From: Liriodendron chinense
Lineage: Eukaryota; Streptophyta; Magnoliopsida; Magnoliales; Magnoliaceae
Length of the DNA stretch: 64,000 bases
Assembly (NCBI GenBank): GCA_003013855.2
Contig: ML058447.1
Coordinates: forward strand, 434,001 to 498,000
Reading direction: 5' to 3'
Numbering within the stretch: position 1 is the stretch's first letter; each line of letters opens with the position of its first letter. This document shows, piece after piece, positions 1 through 12,076 of this stretch. Under the pieces are notes generated by a model. It was given only the letters and a program-made list of their open reading frames with translations. It made no database searches and had not been told where the DNA came from. The position numbers and the translations under genes were made by a program.

Positions 1-79
1 TTTCCCGTGAATGGCCTTCACCGTCCATGTTAAAGGTCATTTATCAAATGGTTAACATTGGCGTAGTCGAAATGATACT

Positions 80-1115
80 TGCATGTCCGCCCACAAAATG
101 TGCTCTTTACCAAATGAAGAGTCTGGATTAAAGGATAGATTGTTTCAGTGTCCCAACGTAGCCAGGAGCACTACAACGTACTGCTGCTCTGAGAGCACTG
201 GAGCATTTCTCTTTATTCTTTCACTTTCCTTTTTATTTCTTTCTTGTGGAGAACGACCAAAAACTCAAGTGGGATAATAGACAGCAATGCCGGCTACGGT
301 GTGAAGAAGAGATTATAGTGTGGGTTAGATCTGAAGCTCTATCAGCCTTTTTAGGTAATCAGATTCCTAACCCAGTCATTTGCTTTCCTAATTTAGCTTT
401 TTTCTCTCAATTACTTAGTAATTTAGTATATAATTAAGTAAGAGAAATGATCTAATGAGTCATGTGTATGAAACTTTTCCATGCACCTAGTTGGATTTGG
501 ACTTGTCATCCACATTACCCATCTGCACTGTCCATTAGGACAGGTCATGCTTTGTATTCTGCCTTGAAAAATCATACTGATTGTATGGATCCAAACCGTA
601 CAGTTGGTGGCATGAAAAATTGGATGAACATGATCGTTTGTAGAAGATATGTCCGGTCACTAATGTTATGGCCATCTGATTGTTGTGGTTTTTGCATAGT
701 AGTGGAAGAAGAGTGGAATGATCCTAATTGACAGCTGGGACAGATAATACAGTTGTCAAAGACTCCAAATTCAACTAGGTGCATGGGAAGTTTTCCATAC
801 ACTATATGCCTTTGCGTATGGATCTATTAGGATCTTTTCATATTTTTGAGGCAGCCACCTTTATCTGTCTATCTATTCAGATCAAAAGTTTGGATCACCG
901 ACAGATCATATCCCCAGATACAAGGCTAGAGCCACTGTGTGTCCGGTAGTAATACATGTGAATGGATTCTAGCTAACATCGGATCATATAACTCTAATTA
1001 CTCATGACCGTTGTCATAAATATTGCTGAAAATTTGAATTTAATTCCCACGATATTTTAGTGGAAAATTAACAAAACAATACCATGGTAAATTGTGATAA
1101 TTTCAAAATCTGGCT
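80..1115 (+). repeat. dispersed ~1-kb repeat, intact copy
   Basis: This stretch is repeated at 53190-53875 and 55995-56240. Shared landmarks are the segment around 'gaagaagagattatag', 'gatctgaagctctatcagcc', the MITE at 464-802, and the tail around 'cagatcaaaagttt' and 'aatattgctgaaa'. The small ORFs in it (for example 83-277, 246-437, 462-731) do not look conserved as protein between the copies, so I treat the unit as non-coding repeat. The second copy is split by inserted DNA. The family is not recognised. Confidence 0.75.
464..802. mobile_element. MITE with ~35-bp terminal inverted repeats
   Basis: The left end reads gtgtatg..ttttccatgcacctagttgg. The right end, reverse-complemented, gives gtgtatgg..cccatgcacctagttg, so the ~340-bp unit is bounded by long inverted repeats. 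No coding capacity is seen. A diverged copy lies at about 53533-53865 at the same position inside the larger dispersed repeat, so it inserted before that repeat spread. No clear target duplication was found, so the superfamily is unassigned. Confidence 0.65.
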
Positions 1116-1149
1116 TTTTTTTTTATATTTTATTATTATAACTTTTAGT

Positions 1150-1690
1150 GATTTTAATGGAAAAATGCAATTAGATACATATATTTGGAGGGTTTTGTCG
1201 AGAAGTTAGCAATGTCTCCTGACCTTTTAAATGGCACGTGAGGTGGCCTATTGTCAATCCGAACCCTTCACTCATATAATTAGGAGCAAGCCATGCAAAA
1301 ATCATGTCAATTGGGTAATACCAAGCTTCTGAACAATAGCATGAAAATGGACAATCAAGATTGACCAAATCATCTTAAGACATATATATAGTCGATAGGT
1401 CCCACTTTGTATTGGTTATGATTCTAAAGTAGCATTACTTGATTTGATGATTCTAACTATGTGATTTATGGCTCTAAACAACAAACGGTTGTAATGAATT
1501 GGCTCTATTCAATGGGTTAGGATCATTGGATCGGCATGATTCTTCCACCATGGCTTGTTCCTAGTTGTATGAATGCACGAATGGGTCATATCAATGATAG
1601 GTCACCCCATGTGCCATTTAAAAGGTTTGGAGATGTTAGCAAAATCTATATCTAAAATTTAAAGTTTGTTTATTAACTATAATAAATAAT
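1150..1690. mobile_element. fold-back MITE with very long TIRs
   Basis: The segment around 1205-1320 ('ccttttaaatggcac', 'gagcaagccatg', 'aaaatcatg') recurs in inverted order at about 1545-1640 ('gtgccatttaaaagg', 'catggcttgttcc'). The two arms, each about 150 bp or more, enclose roughly 200 bp of unique sequence. There is no ORF of note. The superfamily is unassigned because the outermost ends and the target duplication are not clear by eye. Confidence 0.55.
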
Positions 1691-2305
1691 TTTAAAATTG
1701 CTGAGAACAAGATTTGTCACCATGCTTATGACAACCTAGCAAGTGTGTGGTACATCCAAGTGGTAAAATAGGTGGTCTACTATCCAGTCCAGATGGCCAT
1801 ACGCAAAGTAGACCAGTCTACTCATCAGGACGAGAAAATTAAATATGGACCACTGGCAAGTCTCTTTGAATTTTTTTCTTTTTTCATTTTAAAGACCTAC
1901 TATAGATGAACTACCTAATGACTAAAACGACCCTATTTTTGCATATGCTTATCTTCCAGTGGATGCCTCCTTATGCTGCGTTCAGGTAATCCACAGTACT
2001 TGCGATATTGGCACATGCACTGCAGTGTAAGAGTGTGTGAAACACTCCCAACCCACAAAATGCATTAAAACATGCCAATACACTTATCTTCCATCAGTAT
2101 GAGCTCATAATATATGTGAATCGTGGGGTAATTGGTTTGATCGAAACTGATGCATGTGAATTGTGGACGGTCCTTCATCTACACAATAGTTAGCTTCATC
2201 AGAAACTAATCAAACATTGAGAGTGATATGACTTCTTTTGTTGTTGTTGTGTCTCTTTTTCTTTTTTTTCTTTTTTCTTTTTTTCTATATATGTATGGTC
2301 GAAGC
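1691..2305. other. upstream region of the DUF674 gene
   Basis: There is no gene and no recognisable repeat. It forms the immediate 5' flank of the DUF674 gene. A pyrimidine-rich stretch ('gtctctttttcttttttttc', about 2250-2285) followed by 'tatatatgtatgg' sits just before the proposed ATG and would fit a 5' UTR. The reading frame is open back to an ATG at 2228, but that adds 26 low-complexity hydrophobic residues encoded by the T-rich tract. Confidence 0.4.
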
Positions 2306-2899
2306 ATGGCTATCAAGTTGAAGCTGCTAATTGACAAGGAGAAAAACCGAGTGGTGCTTGCTGAATCCGATAAGTACTTTGTTGATACCCTCTTCAGCTT
2401 CTTGACAATACCAATAGGTGCTGTACTGCCACTCAGCAGCCAAAAATCCAATCTCGGATGCATGGACGCATTGCATGAGAGTGTAGAGAATCTCGATTAT
2501 GAGTTTCTACAGACACAGGCTGTGAAGGAGATGTTGCTCCGCCCAAGAAGCACATGGGAAGCTCGAACCAAAGATATAGCACTAAATGCCTATACGGACC
2601 TCACAAGGTGTTACAGATGTACAACATCATGTGTTATAGGATCCCACCCCTTTATTAGTACTTTTACGAACACCCGATGTCCCTGTGGACAAGCGATGAA
2701 TACAGAGGTAGTCTTTAAGAAGTCAAAGAGGAATGTCAATGAGGGAGCCTTTCTGAAGGGAACAATGAGATTCATGATAGGCGATGATCTACGGGTGCAC
2801 CCCATTTCCACGGAGACCTGCCTGTCGCTGCTTGACAAGCTTGGAATCAAGGACAGGGCCACTCTCGAGCAGAAGAGTGTGGATGTCGGTGCCGATGAG
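2306..2899 (+). CDS. DUF674-family protein, exon 1 (first DUF674 domain)
   Basis: This is exon 1 of a three-exon plant gene for a DUF674 protein (family known in plants, molecular function unknown). It encodes residues 1-198. I chose the ATG at 2306 because the family consensus start (MAIKLKLLIDKEKNRVVLAE) begins exactly there; an in-frame ATG at 2228 would only add a T-tract peptide. Visible family features are the KLLIDKEKNRVVLAE start, the DTLFSFLTIPIGAV segment (about residues 30-45), a Cys cluster CYRC..SC followed by CPCG (about residues 105-135), and the ending SVDVGADE. It stops in phase 0 at GAG|GTATGT, a good donor. Exon 2 opens with the residues that normally follow this point. No frameshift or stop is seen. 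The identification is firm; the cellular role is unknown. Confidence 0.85.
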
Positions 2900-3107
2900 G
2901 TATGTTTGTGGTGACTTTTGACCATCCACCCCTAGCCACACATGATCACCTGGCTAATCCATGCATGATCGGGACCATCCATCAGGTGTGCACAATGTGT
3001 AAATGTGAGCTCAAGATTTGGGTTCACTACTCTCAAGGTGGCCCACAATGCACGAAGCAAATGGAGCATTAAGAAAAAAAACCAGGCCAAGCTCCACCTG
3101 CAAGGCA

Positions 3108-3222
3108 CCGGGTCCCTGCTCATGGCTCAGTGGTAGAGACTGTGTTTCAATATTGAGATCTTGGGTTCCAGTGCCCATGTGGTGTGTGTGGGTGTGAGAG
3201 TGTATTAATTAACAAAAAAAAG
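3108..3222 (+). mobile_element. tRNA-derived SINE
   Basis: It has an A-box-like 'ggctcagtggtagaga' and, about 30 bp on, a B-box-like 'ttgggttccagtgccc', the internal pol III promoter layout of tRNA genes. A 'gtgtgtgtgggtgtgag' region and an A-rich end follow. The same arrangement, including the GT-rich 3' part, recurs at about 18497-18675, so this is a SINE family rather than a tRNA gene; no cloverleaf is present. Confidence 0.65.
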
Positions 3223-3673
3223 GGGTACATGTCAGCCCCTGCTGATAGTGGACCAGCCTGATTCTAGGCCAGGTGCATCTACCACACAATGTGGTCCACC
3301 TAATGGACGGCTCCGAGCTCCCACATATTTTCCAAATTATAGCACATGAGAATGGGTGTAACACATCTGGGGTTAGTGAAACATTTATGGTTATCCTAGA
3401 CTTCTAACCACTATATATATGGGGATACACGTTTTCACAGCAGCCAGGACTTGCGGTTTAAATGGGTTGGGTCTGTTCGACGGATATGAATGGGCTCGGA
3501 TCCAAATTCAGGCACGTCTGCTCAGGTTTGGGCCAAAAATACTGTTGGATCCAATTATCATAGCTGCTCATCGATCCGTTGAGTTCAGATAGGAAGTCCA
3601 GATCGGATTGTCCCTTTTCCTAACCTAAACCCATTTAGATCTCTGCACCCAACAACCATCTTCTCGTCTCCGC
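3223..3673. other. intronic spacer
   Basis: No gene. It holds short fragments of the abundant 'gtggtccacc..atggacgg' repeat (about 3290-3310) and otherwise nothing recognisable. Confidence 0.3.
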
Positions 3674-5940
3674 GGGATTTTGACCTTATGGGCTCACTTG
3701 TACGGTGAAATTGCCCGCCTGTTTCTGGCTAAAACTATTTCCTTTGACTGCCCTCTTATATTTTTTTAAACTTTGTTGTGGACGAAAATACGATTATGTA
3801 TTGAGCCGAGCTCCTGACAGTTATTAATGTGTGGAAGGTGAATTGAGCTGGATAGCAAGAAAGTTGAAGTGGGGCTCATTGTGAGGCATGATGTAGATTC
3901 ACATCTTCCTTTCAATTCAAGAGCTAATTATAATACAAATTGTAAAAAATCTAGTCAAGGAAGTGGATCACAGCATAAAAAACATGGTAATTTATCTGAG
4001 ACCATTGAAAAGTTTTTGGTGGCCCCAAATCATTTTGATAAATATCATATTGTTTTTTTTTTTTCTTTTACCTATGTATCTTTGTTACTGTGAACAAGTT
4101 TGATGACATATAAACATCATTGTGGGTCCCACAAAATGTAGCATGTACCGTTATAGTTCATCCCTGGTATGGACCAAAAAAGAAACATTTTCATGAGAAG
4201 TTATGGTTGTTACCTTTCCCGATTCAAATTTTATATCTATTTGATTTAGTGGACCATCTAATGGTAGATCCATTCCGTTTATAATGTCTGTGGCCCAGGT
4301 TTATGTCGAATTATTGTTGAATTAATGATTTTTTAAGTTATTGATTGCCCACAATGATGGAAAAGGGTAAACAGTTTCTAAAACAATATGTTCTTCTTTA
4401 TTATGTTGTGGATAACATAATCAGAATCTTTTGGTCATCATTTGAATAGTTATATTCCTCTAAATTTCGGAGAGAATAAATGGATTGGATCTAACAAAAA
4501 GTTGAAGATAGGGTTGGATCTAACGAAAACTCTATTTCATTCTCTTTCTTCTTCGGGACGCACCACCACCTCCTTTGGCCTGGTTTTCTCTAGCTTAATC
4601 TTCTCTTACTCCAGTCTTCTTCTTATACCACAAAAATCGAAAGACATGGTGCCTCCATGTTAGTAGATGTTTTTTCCCCAGATTTGTATTGATGTGGGTC
4701 TGTGAATGGTTGTAGTGGTGTTTTCTTCTATATTTGTGTTGATATGTGTTTGTGGATGACCGAAATTATTGTTTTGAAGATGTCAAGATGTGGTACGATG
4801 TTGAGACTAGCATGCACTAAGGATCTTGATTGTCATACGCTAAGGATCAAGAGTAACATACACAAAGAGTACTCCTGGTTGACATGCATAAAGGGTCGGG
4901 ATAGACAGTTCAAATATAATAGCACATGTATCTCTTTTACATTTTAGGGTCGTGATAGCCATCCACAAAGGGTCGTGATTGTCATGTAGTAAGGGTCGGG
5001 ATAGACAGTCCATACACAATATAGTTCAGGGTCGTGATAACCATCCACAAAGGGTCGTGATTTTCATGTAATAAGGGTCGGAATAGACAGTCCAAACACA
5101 ATATGGTTCAGGGTCATGATAGTCATCCACTAAGGGTCATGATTGTCATGTAATAAGGGTCGGGATAGATAGTCCAAACACAATACAGTTTAGGGTCGTG
5201 ATAACCATCCACAAAGGGTCATGATTGTCATGTAGTAAGGGTCAGGATCATGATAACCATCCATAAATGGTCATGATTGTCATGTAGTGAGGGTTAAGAT
5301 CGTGATAGCCATCCACAAAGGGTCGTGATTGTTATGTAGCAAGGGTCGGGATAGACAGTCCAAACACAATACAGTTCAGGGTCGTAATAGCCATTCACAA
5401 AAGGTTGTGATTGTCATGTAGTAAGGTTCGGGATTGCCATCAACACCGTTTGTGGGGCCCACCATTACTTTTGAGTGGAATCCAATCCATCCATTATTCT
5501 CGGGATTTCATTTTAGGCCATGGATAGAAGAAAAATCAACATCTGCCACTCATATGGACCACAATATATGAAAACATTTAGTATGGAACGATGACTATTA
5601 CCATTTTTTAGGTATTGTGGGCTACGCATAGATCAGGTCAGCGTTATATTACCACATTCCCATATAAACAAGGGGCTACAAAGAAAATGAACATATTAGA
5701 TCTACTTTGAAGTGGACCCAATGACAACTCACATCCACATCATTGCCTTGGGATTAAAGGCTACGTGACTTCTTCTTCACCCAAACTTCGTACCAATATA
5801 GGATCCAATGTAAGGGTATTTTCATCCAAAACAAAGTTTAAAAAGTGTCAGGGAGCCAGTCCGAGAAATAGTTTCAGCTAAAAACAAGCGAAGAATTAAT
5901 TTCACCGTACAAGGGGGCTAGCCCATACGTTCAAAATCCT
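3674..5940. mobile_element. non-autonomous DNA transposon with ~120-bp TIRs (Mutator-like?)
   Basis: The left end (3674-3795: 'gggattttgacc', 'cttgtacggtgaaatt', 'ctaaaactatttc', 'aaactttgtt', 'gacgaaaata') matches the reverse complement of 5812-5940 along its whole length, so the arms are about 120 bp. Long TIRs with no shared coding content are typical of Mutator-like non-autonomous elements. I could not fix a 9-bp TSD, so the superfamily is an inference. The interior has no transposase; it holds short ORFs, a fragment of the 'gggcccacc' repeat and an 82-bp minisatellite. Confidence 0.65.
4946..5435 (+). repeat. 82-bp minisatellite array
   Basis: Units begin 'agggtcgtgata' at 4946, 5028, 5110 and 5192, exactly 82 bp apart. 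Each has the layout 'gggtcgtgat..ccatccacaaa', 'gggtcgtgattgtcatgta', 'gggtcgggatagacagtcc', 'acacaata..gttc'. After 5192 come two shortened units of about 55 bp lacking the 'agacagtcc' segment, then one full unit and a degenerate end. Looser versions of the motif extend upstream to about 4800. The array sits inside the long-TIR element. Confidence 0.85.
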
Positions 5941-7091
5941 CTGTCTCTACTCATAACAGCCATCCAATCAAACTTCTCATTTCATAATTAATTTGAGACA
6001 TTACATATTAGATTATCTCCCATGGAGCCTTTTTGGAACTGTGAACTCCCTCCCACTTATGTGTATGCACACACAGAATGATGCTCACATCTTTGTTGGC
6101 TTTTTCTATCGATTGATTCTAGTTTGATTTGATTGGAATATGTGGTTAACTCATAGGTAAAAGTGTATTTGACTTGGAGTTGCCACTAGCCAAAGGAAGC
6201 ATGAAATTTACAGACAGCTAGAAATCGTAGAAGCACTTAACGGTCGGGGAATCGTAAGATTCCCCAACTCAAGTAACTTGTGCGGTTGGTTTACGACCGT
6301 AAATTCTGTGTAAGGCCTCAGTTATGAAAAAGGAAGGGGTTGTGTACTATTTTCTTCTCGTGTAACACACAGTCTCTACTTGATAGAATTTTACGGGCTT
6401 TTAGGAAATTTAGCAGAATTTCGGCATTATGACATCTAGCCGTATTTTGTAGAGTTTAAGACCCTGGACAGGCAAAAAGAGAAAATAATCAGCATACAGC
6501 CTTACTACGCAGGGTTTAACACCCCAGTAGGTAAAATAAAAATAAAAAAGAAATTAGATGGGAGAGAAAATTGTAGAAATAAAAAGGTGAGTGTGTGTAT
6601 TGGTGATGTATTTGGAATATGTGGACTAGAATACAAGTTGATTGAGATGTCAAAAGGAAAAGGAAAGACTCGACACCCTTTTCTGCAAAAAAGGGTTGGT
6701 TGGATATCCCCGATTCCAACCTTATTCATTGACTTTAGTAGCTTCTTTAGCTTTGAAAATTGTATGCTTTTTGTCAAGTAGAGTAATGACACTATCAAAC
6801 TTTTGAGAGGAGAGAGAAGCGAGCTGCCGCAAAATCGGCTTGGAGAAATTACTTTGGTAGAACATCGATAGCTTTTCTCGTTTTCTCCAAGCGTCTCTAG
6901 ACACTCTCTCTTTTAAACCCTCTCCTAGCTCTTTCCTAGCTCTCTGTCTGGATCATCTCCGTCTCTCCCTCGCTCTGCTTTATCCCTTTTGGGACCCAGG
7001 CGTGTTGCTTAAATAGATTACGGAAGATGAAGTGTCTTAGCTAGAAGTAACTAAAGGTACATCGCAGGGCACCGTGGCGAAGTAAATTGGA
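5941..7091. other. intronic spacer, no gene recognised
   Basis: No protein family is recognised. The segment 6160-6330 ('ttggagttgccactagcc', 'ggtcggggaatcg', 'acgaccgt') resembles text I associate with LTR borders of plant gypsy elements, but no partner LTR is seen. A CT-rich stretch (6890-6985) looks like a 5' UTR but is followed by no ORF. The ORFs at 6505-6904 are mutually overlapping shadows. Confidence 0.3.
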
Positions 7092-7096
7092 CAGAG

Positions 7097-8909
7097 TATT
7101 GAGCTTTGAATTGTGCATATTCTAACCCCAATTCATCACATATTATACATGGGTTGTATGATTAAAAGACTACTTTAATGCATGATTTGTGATTGTAGGA
7201 ATGAGATAGACATTTCACTAATTCAAGGCTTAAGAGAGCACTTTACATACATTAAAGACCAAGCTTTGATGAGCCAAAAAAGAGAAGAAAAACCTTGAAG
7301 AAATCATGTTAAAAGTCCTCAATTGTCTTAAAGAAAACAAAGTACAGAGCTGTAGGGCCATAAAAGTTAAATGCAGAAAGTTGCAGTTTCTAAAGATTGA
7401 TTCAAAGATTGATCCGTCGATTGATATCGCTCAGCCTAAGCGATTGATTGACAACCTTGAGCGATTGATCGCTCACAGCAGAATTTACAGATTTGTTGTT
7501 AGACTAAAGTGCAGATTTGCGATTGATCTCCCAACCTGAGCAATTGATCGCCCAGCCTAAGCGATTGATCGCTCAACCTGTAGATCAATCGACGTAATGC
7601 AGATTTTTGAAGAATTACTGTTGGAACTCTCTAGACACTTTTTGGACCCAGCGATCAATCACCCGACCACCTGCGATTGATCACTCGATCACAAAATACA
7701 ATTTTTACAGTTGAATCGTAGGTGTGATTAATCGCCCAGCCCAATCGATCAATCGACCATGCACCCAATTTAGAAATTTCCAAGTCGGGCTCTGATTTTC
7801 TCTGCGCAGTGCGTAAATTCTACGCAAATTATCAAAGATTCTTCATTTGTGGGGTGTGAAAGTTATAAAAGGAGACATGCACTTCAATCCTAGGACATGC
7901 TAGGACGTGGGGATCATCAAGGAGGCTTAGGAGATGGATTCTACTTCAAGTTTTCTTAGTTTTTCTTCTAGTTTTAGTTATTTTTATGGTTTTTTAGGCT
8001 TCTAGTTCAAGGATGTTAGAGATGAACTAAAACCTCTTAGCTAGGGCTAAGAGGTGAAGCTTTTGATTTGTTTTTGATGAATTGAGGCAACCTAGGTTTC
8101 CTTTTCATGTTTTAATTGCATGATTTAGTTTAATATGAGTTTGAATCAAGTACTAGTTCAGTTTTACTTTGATCTCTCGATGACTCTGGGCTCTTGTGAT
8201 TCTTAGTGATTCTAAACTTAGTAACTTATCTATTGGGCATTGTTTATGCTTGTGTAGTTCATTGGTCTATCATCGACTCCGGGCATGGTAGACCCTTTGA
8301 TTGCCTTGTGTACAATGACATGATCTTCATGTGGGAACTCATTTAAACTAAAGTTCTTATCTTTAGTTATAATCTAAAATAGTTGTTTGCTTATTGATTT
8401 TGATTTAATTAGAGTTCTAATCATTGGTTGTAATCAAGTCTAATGATAGGATTTGATGAAAGCTATGGTTGTGAATCTCAACTAGATTAGAAAGAGGCTT
8501 AGCATATACAATTGAGTGTGCCTAAGGCTTGAGCATTGTTGTGGGAATCGAATCAATGAACAAGCAACTGTTTTAGATAAGTGTTGATTGAACTGCTCCA
8601 TATTCCGATCGGATAGAGATATGAATTCGATTCCGATTGTGTTGTGAGAGACCTAGTTGTGTTGATGCATTGAAACTTATTAAAAGTGGATCCTTACTGC
8701 TCTAGTGCCTTTTTAGATTATTATTACCTTACGCATTCATTGTTTAAACCCAATTCTCTAGTGTTTAGATTTAGTTCTTAATGTGATCTTAATTATAAGT
8801 TCTTTTAGATAAATTTTGAGAATACTCATACATAAATCTCTGTGAGAACGATACTCGGTCTTTCTGAATTATTACTACATCGCAGCCTTGCACTTGAGGT
8901 GAGCAAACA
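7097..8909 (+). mobile_element. solo LTR, family A, TSD CAGAG
   Basis: This 1813-bp unit is flanked by a perfect direct repeat CAGAG (7092-7096 and 8910-8914). It ends ..gaggtgagcaaaca and begins 'tattgagc' (TG decayed to TA). It aligns end to end in structure with the reverse-complement copy at 35241-37153 and the split copy at 37553-39178/48530-48825: 'attctaacccc' near the start, 'gattgtaggaatgaga', a TATA-like 'tataaaagg' (7864), then 'ctccatatt' and 'attactacatcgcagcc' near the end. A cluster of GATC-centred palindromes (about 7398-7760) lies upstream of the TATA. No internal region is present, so it is a solo LTR from unequal recombination. The lineage is not assigned. Confidence 0.85.
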
Positions 8910-11380
8910 CAGAGGACGTATGTCGGCATGTTTCTTGGCAAACCGCCATTGGATGAGCCCGAATATGGCATCTGAAACTCCATATCCGTGGATACGATTT
9001 TTCAGGGGTTGTATCGAGGAGTTTTTTAATTATGGTGTTTGTCGTTCCACCGAACTTCATGCTCGTTCGCTTTTCGAAAAGTTCTCTATTTGTGGGCGAA
9101 CTGAGGCCGATGTTCTCTACTTACCCTACTGCCTTCATGTTTTGCTTATTGGCTAATCTAACCCATTAGCCATTTTTGGGGCACACACACTCTTAACCAT
9201 ACAACTATCTCAAGCGGGGCCCACTTGAAGTCATTAAGTAAGAATCTGGAGCGGTGCTTGCGCGCCGGTGTGCCACCACCTAAAAAGGGTCCATGTGGGA
9301 CGGTAACCCTGGATACAAATTTTCAGATAGCATATTCAAATTGGGGTGTCTACAGATGCTGCCCTTTGACAGAGGTTGCAGATAACCGAATGCCAAAGTG
9401 AGTGGACACCCCACCTTTCCTGGTTAGACATAGACGTGGTATGATCTATTCCAACCAAAGGGTTGGGGAAACATTGCAATTTATCCCTGCGTATTTTGCG
9501 GCTTTATGGGCCATAAAATTGCAACCTTTTCACGCCATGATCGGCATGGGTACATCAAGGAAGATTGCGAGTTTGGATTGTAGGTGGTTAGAGACCTTTC
9601 GGTTTTTTGCGGCCTTACAAGGATAACCTACTTGGATTTGAAAATGTAGTTCTTGATGCTGCACGATCCCTTTAGGATCGCTTGAAAGACAAGTCGTTTG
9701 TAACGAGCAGTTACCTGCACATTTTACAGATTTATGGATCTCCACATTACAAATGCGTTAGGCTTATAGGTGTCCTAGACTAGAGCCACTCATGTTATCC
9801 TTTTTGACACTCAATTTTATTTTTATTTTTTTTCACTTTGACTATAATAGACTTTTCCATAAATTGAAGTATGATTGCGCTAACCTGAACGTATTCATCT
9901 CGCATTCCGAGATGATCAGGTTAACACTGGAAGTGCAGGTTGGCCATCACATCTTCCACTTGTGATTTTGAAAAGATTTGACAAGTCAGAGGAAATCAAA
10001 ATCAATTATTTTGTTGCGTCGACACCCATCGGGAAGTATGGAAGACTGCCCAGTGCCTCAGATGTCGTGCACATTGATGTTTAAAAAAAAATCAACTTTT
10101 TAAATTTTTTTTAAAAAGATCCCCACTTATAAAACATTGTTCCATGGGGTTTTTATCGCAAAAAAATTTGAAATATTTTTCTAGGCAATTTATTTTGAAG
10201 ATATCTGCATGATCTCACAGGTGGGCGTCATCAAGCAGTTTTTTTATTTGGTCTTTTTTTTTTTCAAATAATTTTAACTAGTTTTTGTTTCCATTCGGGA
10301 TTGTAGTGGTTATGATCGAAGTTGGCTTTTATTGCAATATTTTTTTTTGAATTTTTAAAAAATAAGCCTGAGCCATCGCTTGCAATCTAGCAGATGCAAT
10401 CAGGATTGGCTTTTATTTTAATGGGTTCGTTGCTTGGTGTCCAACTTTAGGCGTTCTTTTTAGTTGACGCAGCGATCTTTGATGGTGCTTCTGTGCCTAC
10501 AGAGAGAAAGAGATCGCTTTAGTTGGAGGGTTAAAGAGTTTGGGTAGAGGGAGTGAGACTCACTTATGTAGTGGGCTAAGGTTGCTGTATGGTTGGGTGC
10601 TTCGGTAAAGCGCCTCTGGCTTGAGTGATGTAACCTGCCGAGATGGATATTATTTTTAGTTAGGCATTTATTTATTTACATGCAGGTATACCCATATTTT
10701 TTTGAAAAAGCAAATAGATTATCTATGAAAGAAACGAAAAAACTTTTGTGCTAGCCCGACTGTATGGTTCGGGGTTTGGGTTTTAGTGCTTCGAGCTGTA
10801 TGGATCAATCATGTTAACTCAACCATGTGTACGTTGATGATTTTTCTGAGTGGACTCCTAGGAGTTATAATATCTTTAGGAAGCGTTTAGGAAAAATTCT
10901 TCCCTAAGTCTGAGATGGTCGAAGGATCTTGAAACATTACGATTGTTGTATCTTCTTTGCTTGAATTGTGCTTGTTTGGATTTGTGAATTTTTCTCTCTC
11001 TCTCTCTCTCTCTTTTTTTTTATACCATTTTTACTCGTAGCCCCCTTTTGGGTTTTTACCATGTCCAATCTGCCCGTCATTTTTCCTCGTGGCACGCTTT
11101 TGGGTTTTCACCACGTCCTGGGTATTTGATCTTACCCACCCCTTGACAGTTGTGCCTTCTAGCCTTCGCTGCCCTTTCAGGTTTTCACTAGGTCCATTGT
11201 AAATCCATTGTTTTTACTCAAAGCGCCCTTTCGGGTTTTCACCTCACCCATTCTACTTTGGACACACTTTCTTGCTTTTTTTTCAAGAGTCGCGATTAAT
11301 GCTAGGATTTCCTTCATTGTCAGCCAAATAGTCTTTAATGGAGCAGGAGATCATGAGTAGTAGAATCCGAAGCTTTAGAC
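8910..11380. other. intronic spacer with low-complexity and degenerate repeats
   Basis: No recognisable gene. It has a short 'ggggtgtctacagatgctgccc' segment (about 9342-9365) of the kind found at gypsy LTR/leader borders, AT-rich DNA at 10080-10360, and a CT dinucleotide run at about 10992-11013. The ORFs at 8842-9156 and 9402-9626 have no family I recognise and no neighbouring exon signals. Confidence 0.3.
11040..11245 (+). repeat. degenerate direct repeat, 'ccctttcgggttttcacc' core
   Basis: Four imperfect copies of a core like 'cccttttgggttttcacca' occur at about 11041, 11095, 11172 and 11227, spaced 54-77 bp. Flanks such as 'tgtcc' after the core are partly shared. The origin is unknown; it lies immediately upstream of the Tat pol fragment. 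Confidence 0.5.
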
Positions 11381-11419
11381 CAGTCTGATAAATATTTGTG
11401 GTAGGGAGTGAGGGGTTTT

Positions 11420-12076
11420 TGACATTGCTAGATTTCGAGGTCTATGCAAGAAGCTCGGCATCCACAATGCTTTTGTCTCGCCAAGGCACCCTCAACTCAA
11501 GGGGGGCATGGGTAGAAGAGTTATTGCACATCGTATGGGTGTACCAAACTACGGCTCAGACAACTACCTGGGGAAGCACCCTTCTCACTAGCTTTCGGAG
11601 TAGAGGCAGTAGTTCCAATTGAGGTCGGAATGCCCTTATACCGAACCGAGTTGTTCCAACCATAAGAGAATGAAGGGAAAATGCTGCTAAGTCTCGACCT
11701 GCTTGAAGAACTTAGAGATAGTGCCTAAGAGAAGGTTGCCACCTACCAACAGAGATTTGCTCTGTACTACAACTCGTGGGTTAAACAAAGAAGCTTCAAA
11801 GTGAGAGACTTAGTGCTTTGAGAAGTCTCCCTCAGCATGAAATAGCCCAGCTCGGGAACCTTGGGATCGAACTGGGAAGGACCATACAAAGTCACCGATA
11901 TAGTTCGACTAGGGACATATCGGCTAGAAGACTTAGAAGGACGACCCTCTGCCCCATCCTTGGAATGCAGAGCACTTGAAGATCTACTATTAGTAAAGAC
12001 TTATTCGGTCGAGCTCTACAAACGCTTCAGGCTTTCAATTTTTCAACAAAACACCTTAAGTGTTAACCACTTGTAA
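11420..12076 (+). pseudogene. Ty3/gypsy (Tat lineage) integrase C-terminal fragment
   Basis: This is the decayed 3' end of pol. Recognisable pieces, in shifting frames, are an integrase-core segment with KLGIHNAFVSPRHPQ (about 11440-11500), a deletion junction, then GAWVEELLHIVWVYQTTAQTTT (about 11505-11570), a frameshift to EAPFSLAFGVEAVVPIEVG, and finally NWEGPYKVTDIVRLGTYRLE followed by a decayed LEGRP tail (about 11864-11990). These are standard landmarks of plant gypsy integrase C-termini. No reverse transcriptase remains upstream, so the element is 5'-truncated. Several frameshifts and an internal deletion make it non-functional. The antisense ORF and LTR that follow support assignment to Tat. 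Confidence 0.8.

Noticed and set aside
2228..2305. Upstream ATG extending DUF674 by 26 residues
   Set aside because: Hydrophobic low-complexity sequence from a T-rich tract; homologous proteins start at the MAIKLKLL segment as far as I know.
3108..3222. tRNA gene
   Set aside because: A- and B-boxes are present but no cloverleaf stems or anticodon arm; a family member with the same 3' tail exists at 18.5 kb, so SINE.
7398..7760. CRISPR-like array from repeated 'gattgatcgctc'
   Set aside because: Repeat lengths and spacings are irregular, units are palindromic and reverse in direction, and the host is a plant; it is part of an LTR.
8842..9156. 104-codon ORF across the end of the family-A LTR
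   Set aside because: Starts inside the LTR and crosses the TSD; no recognised domain.
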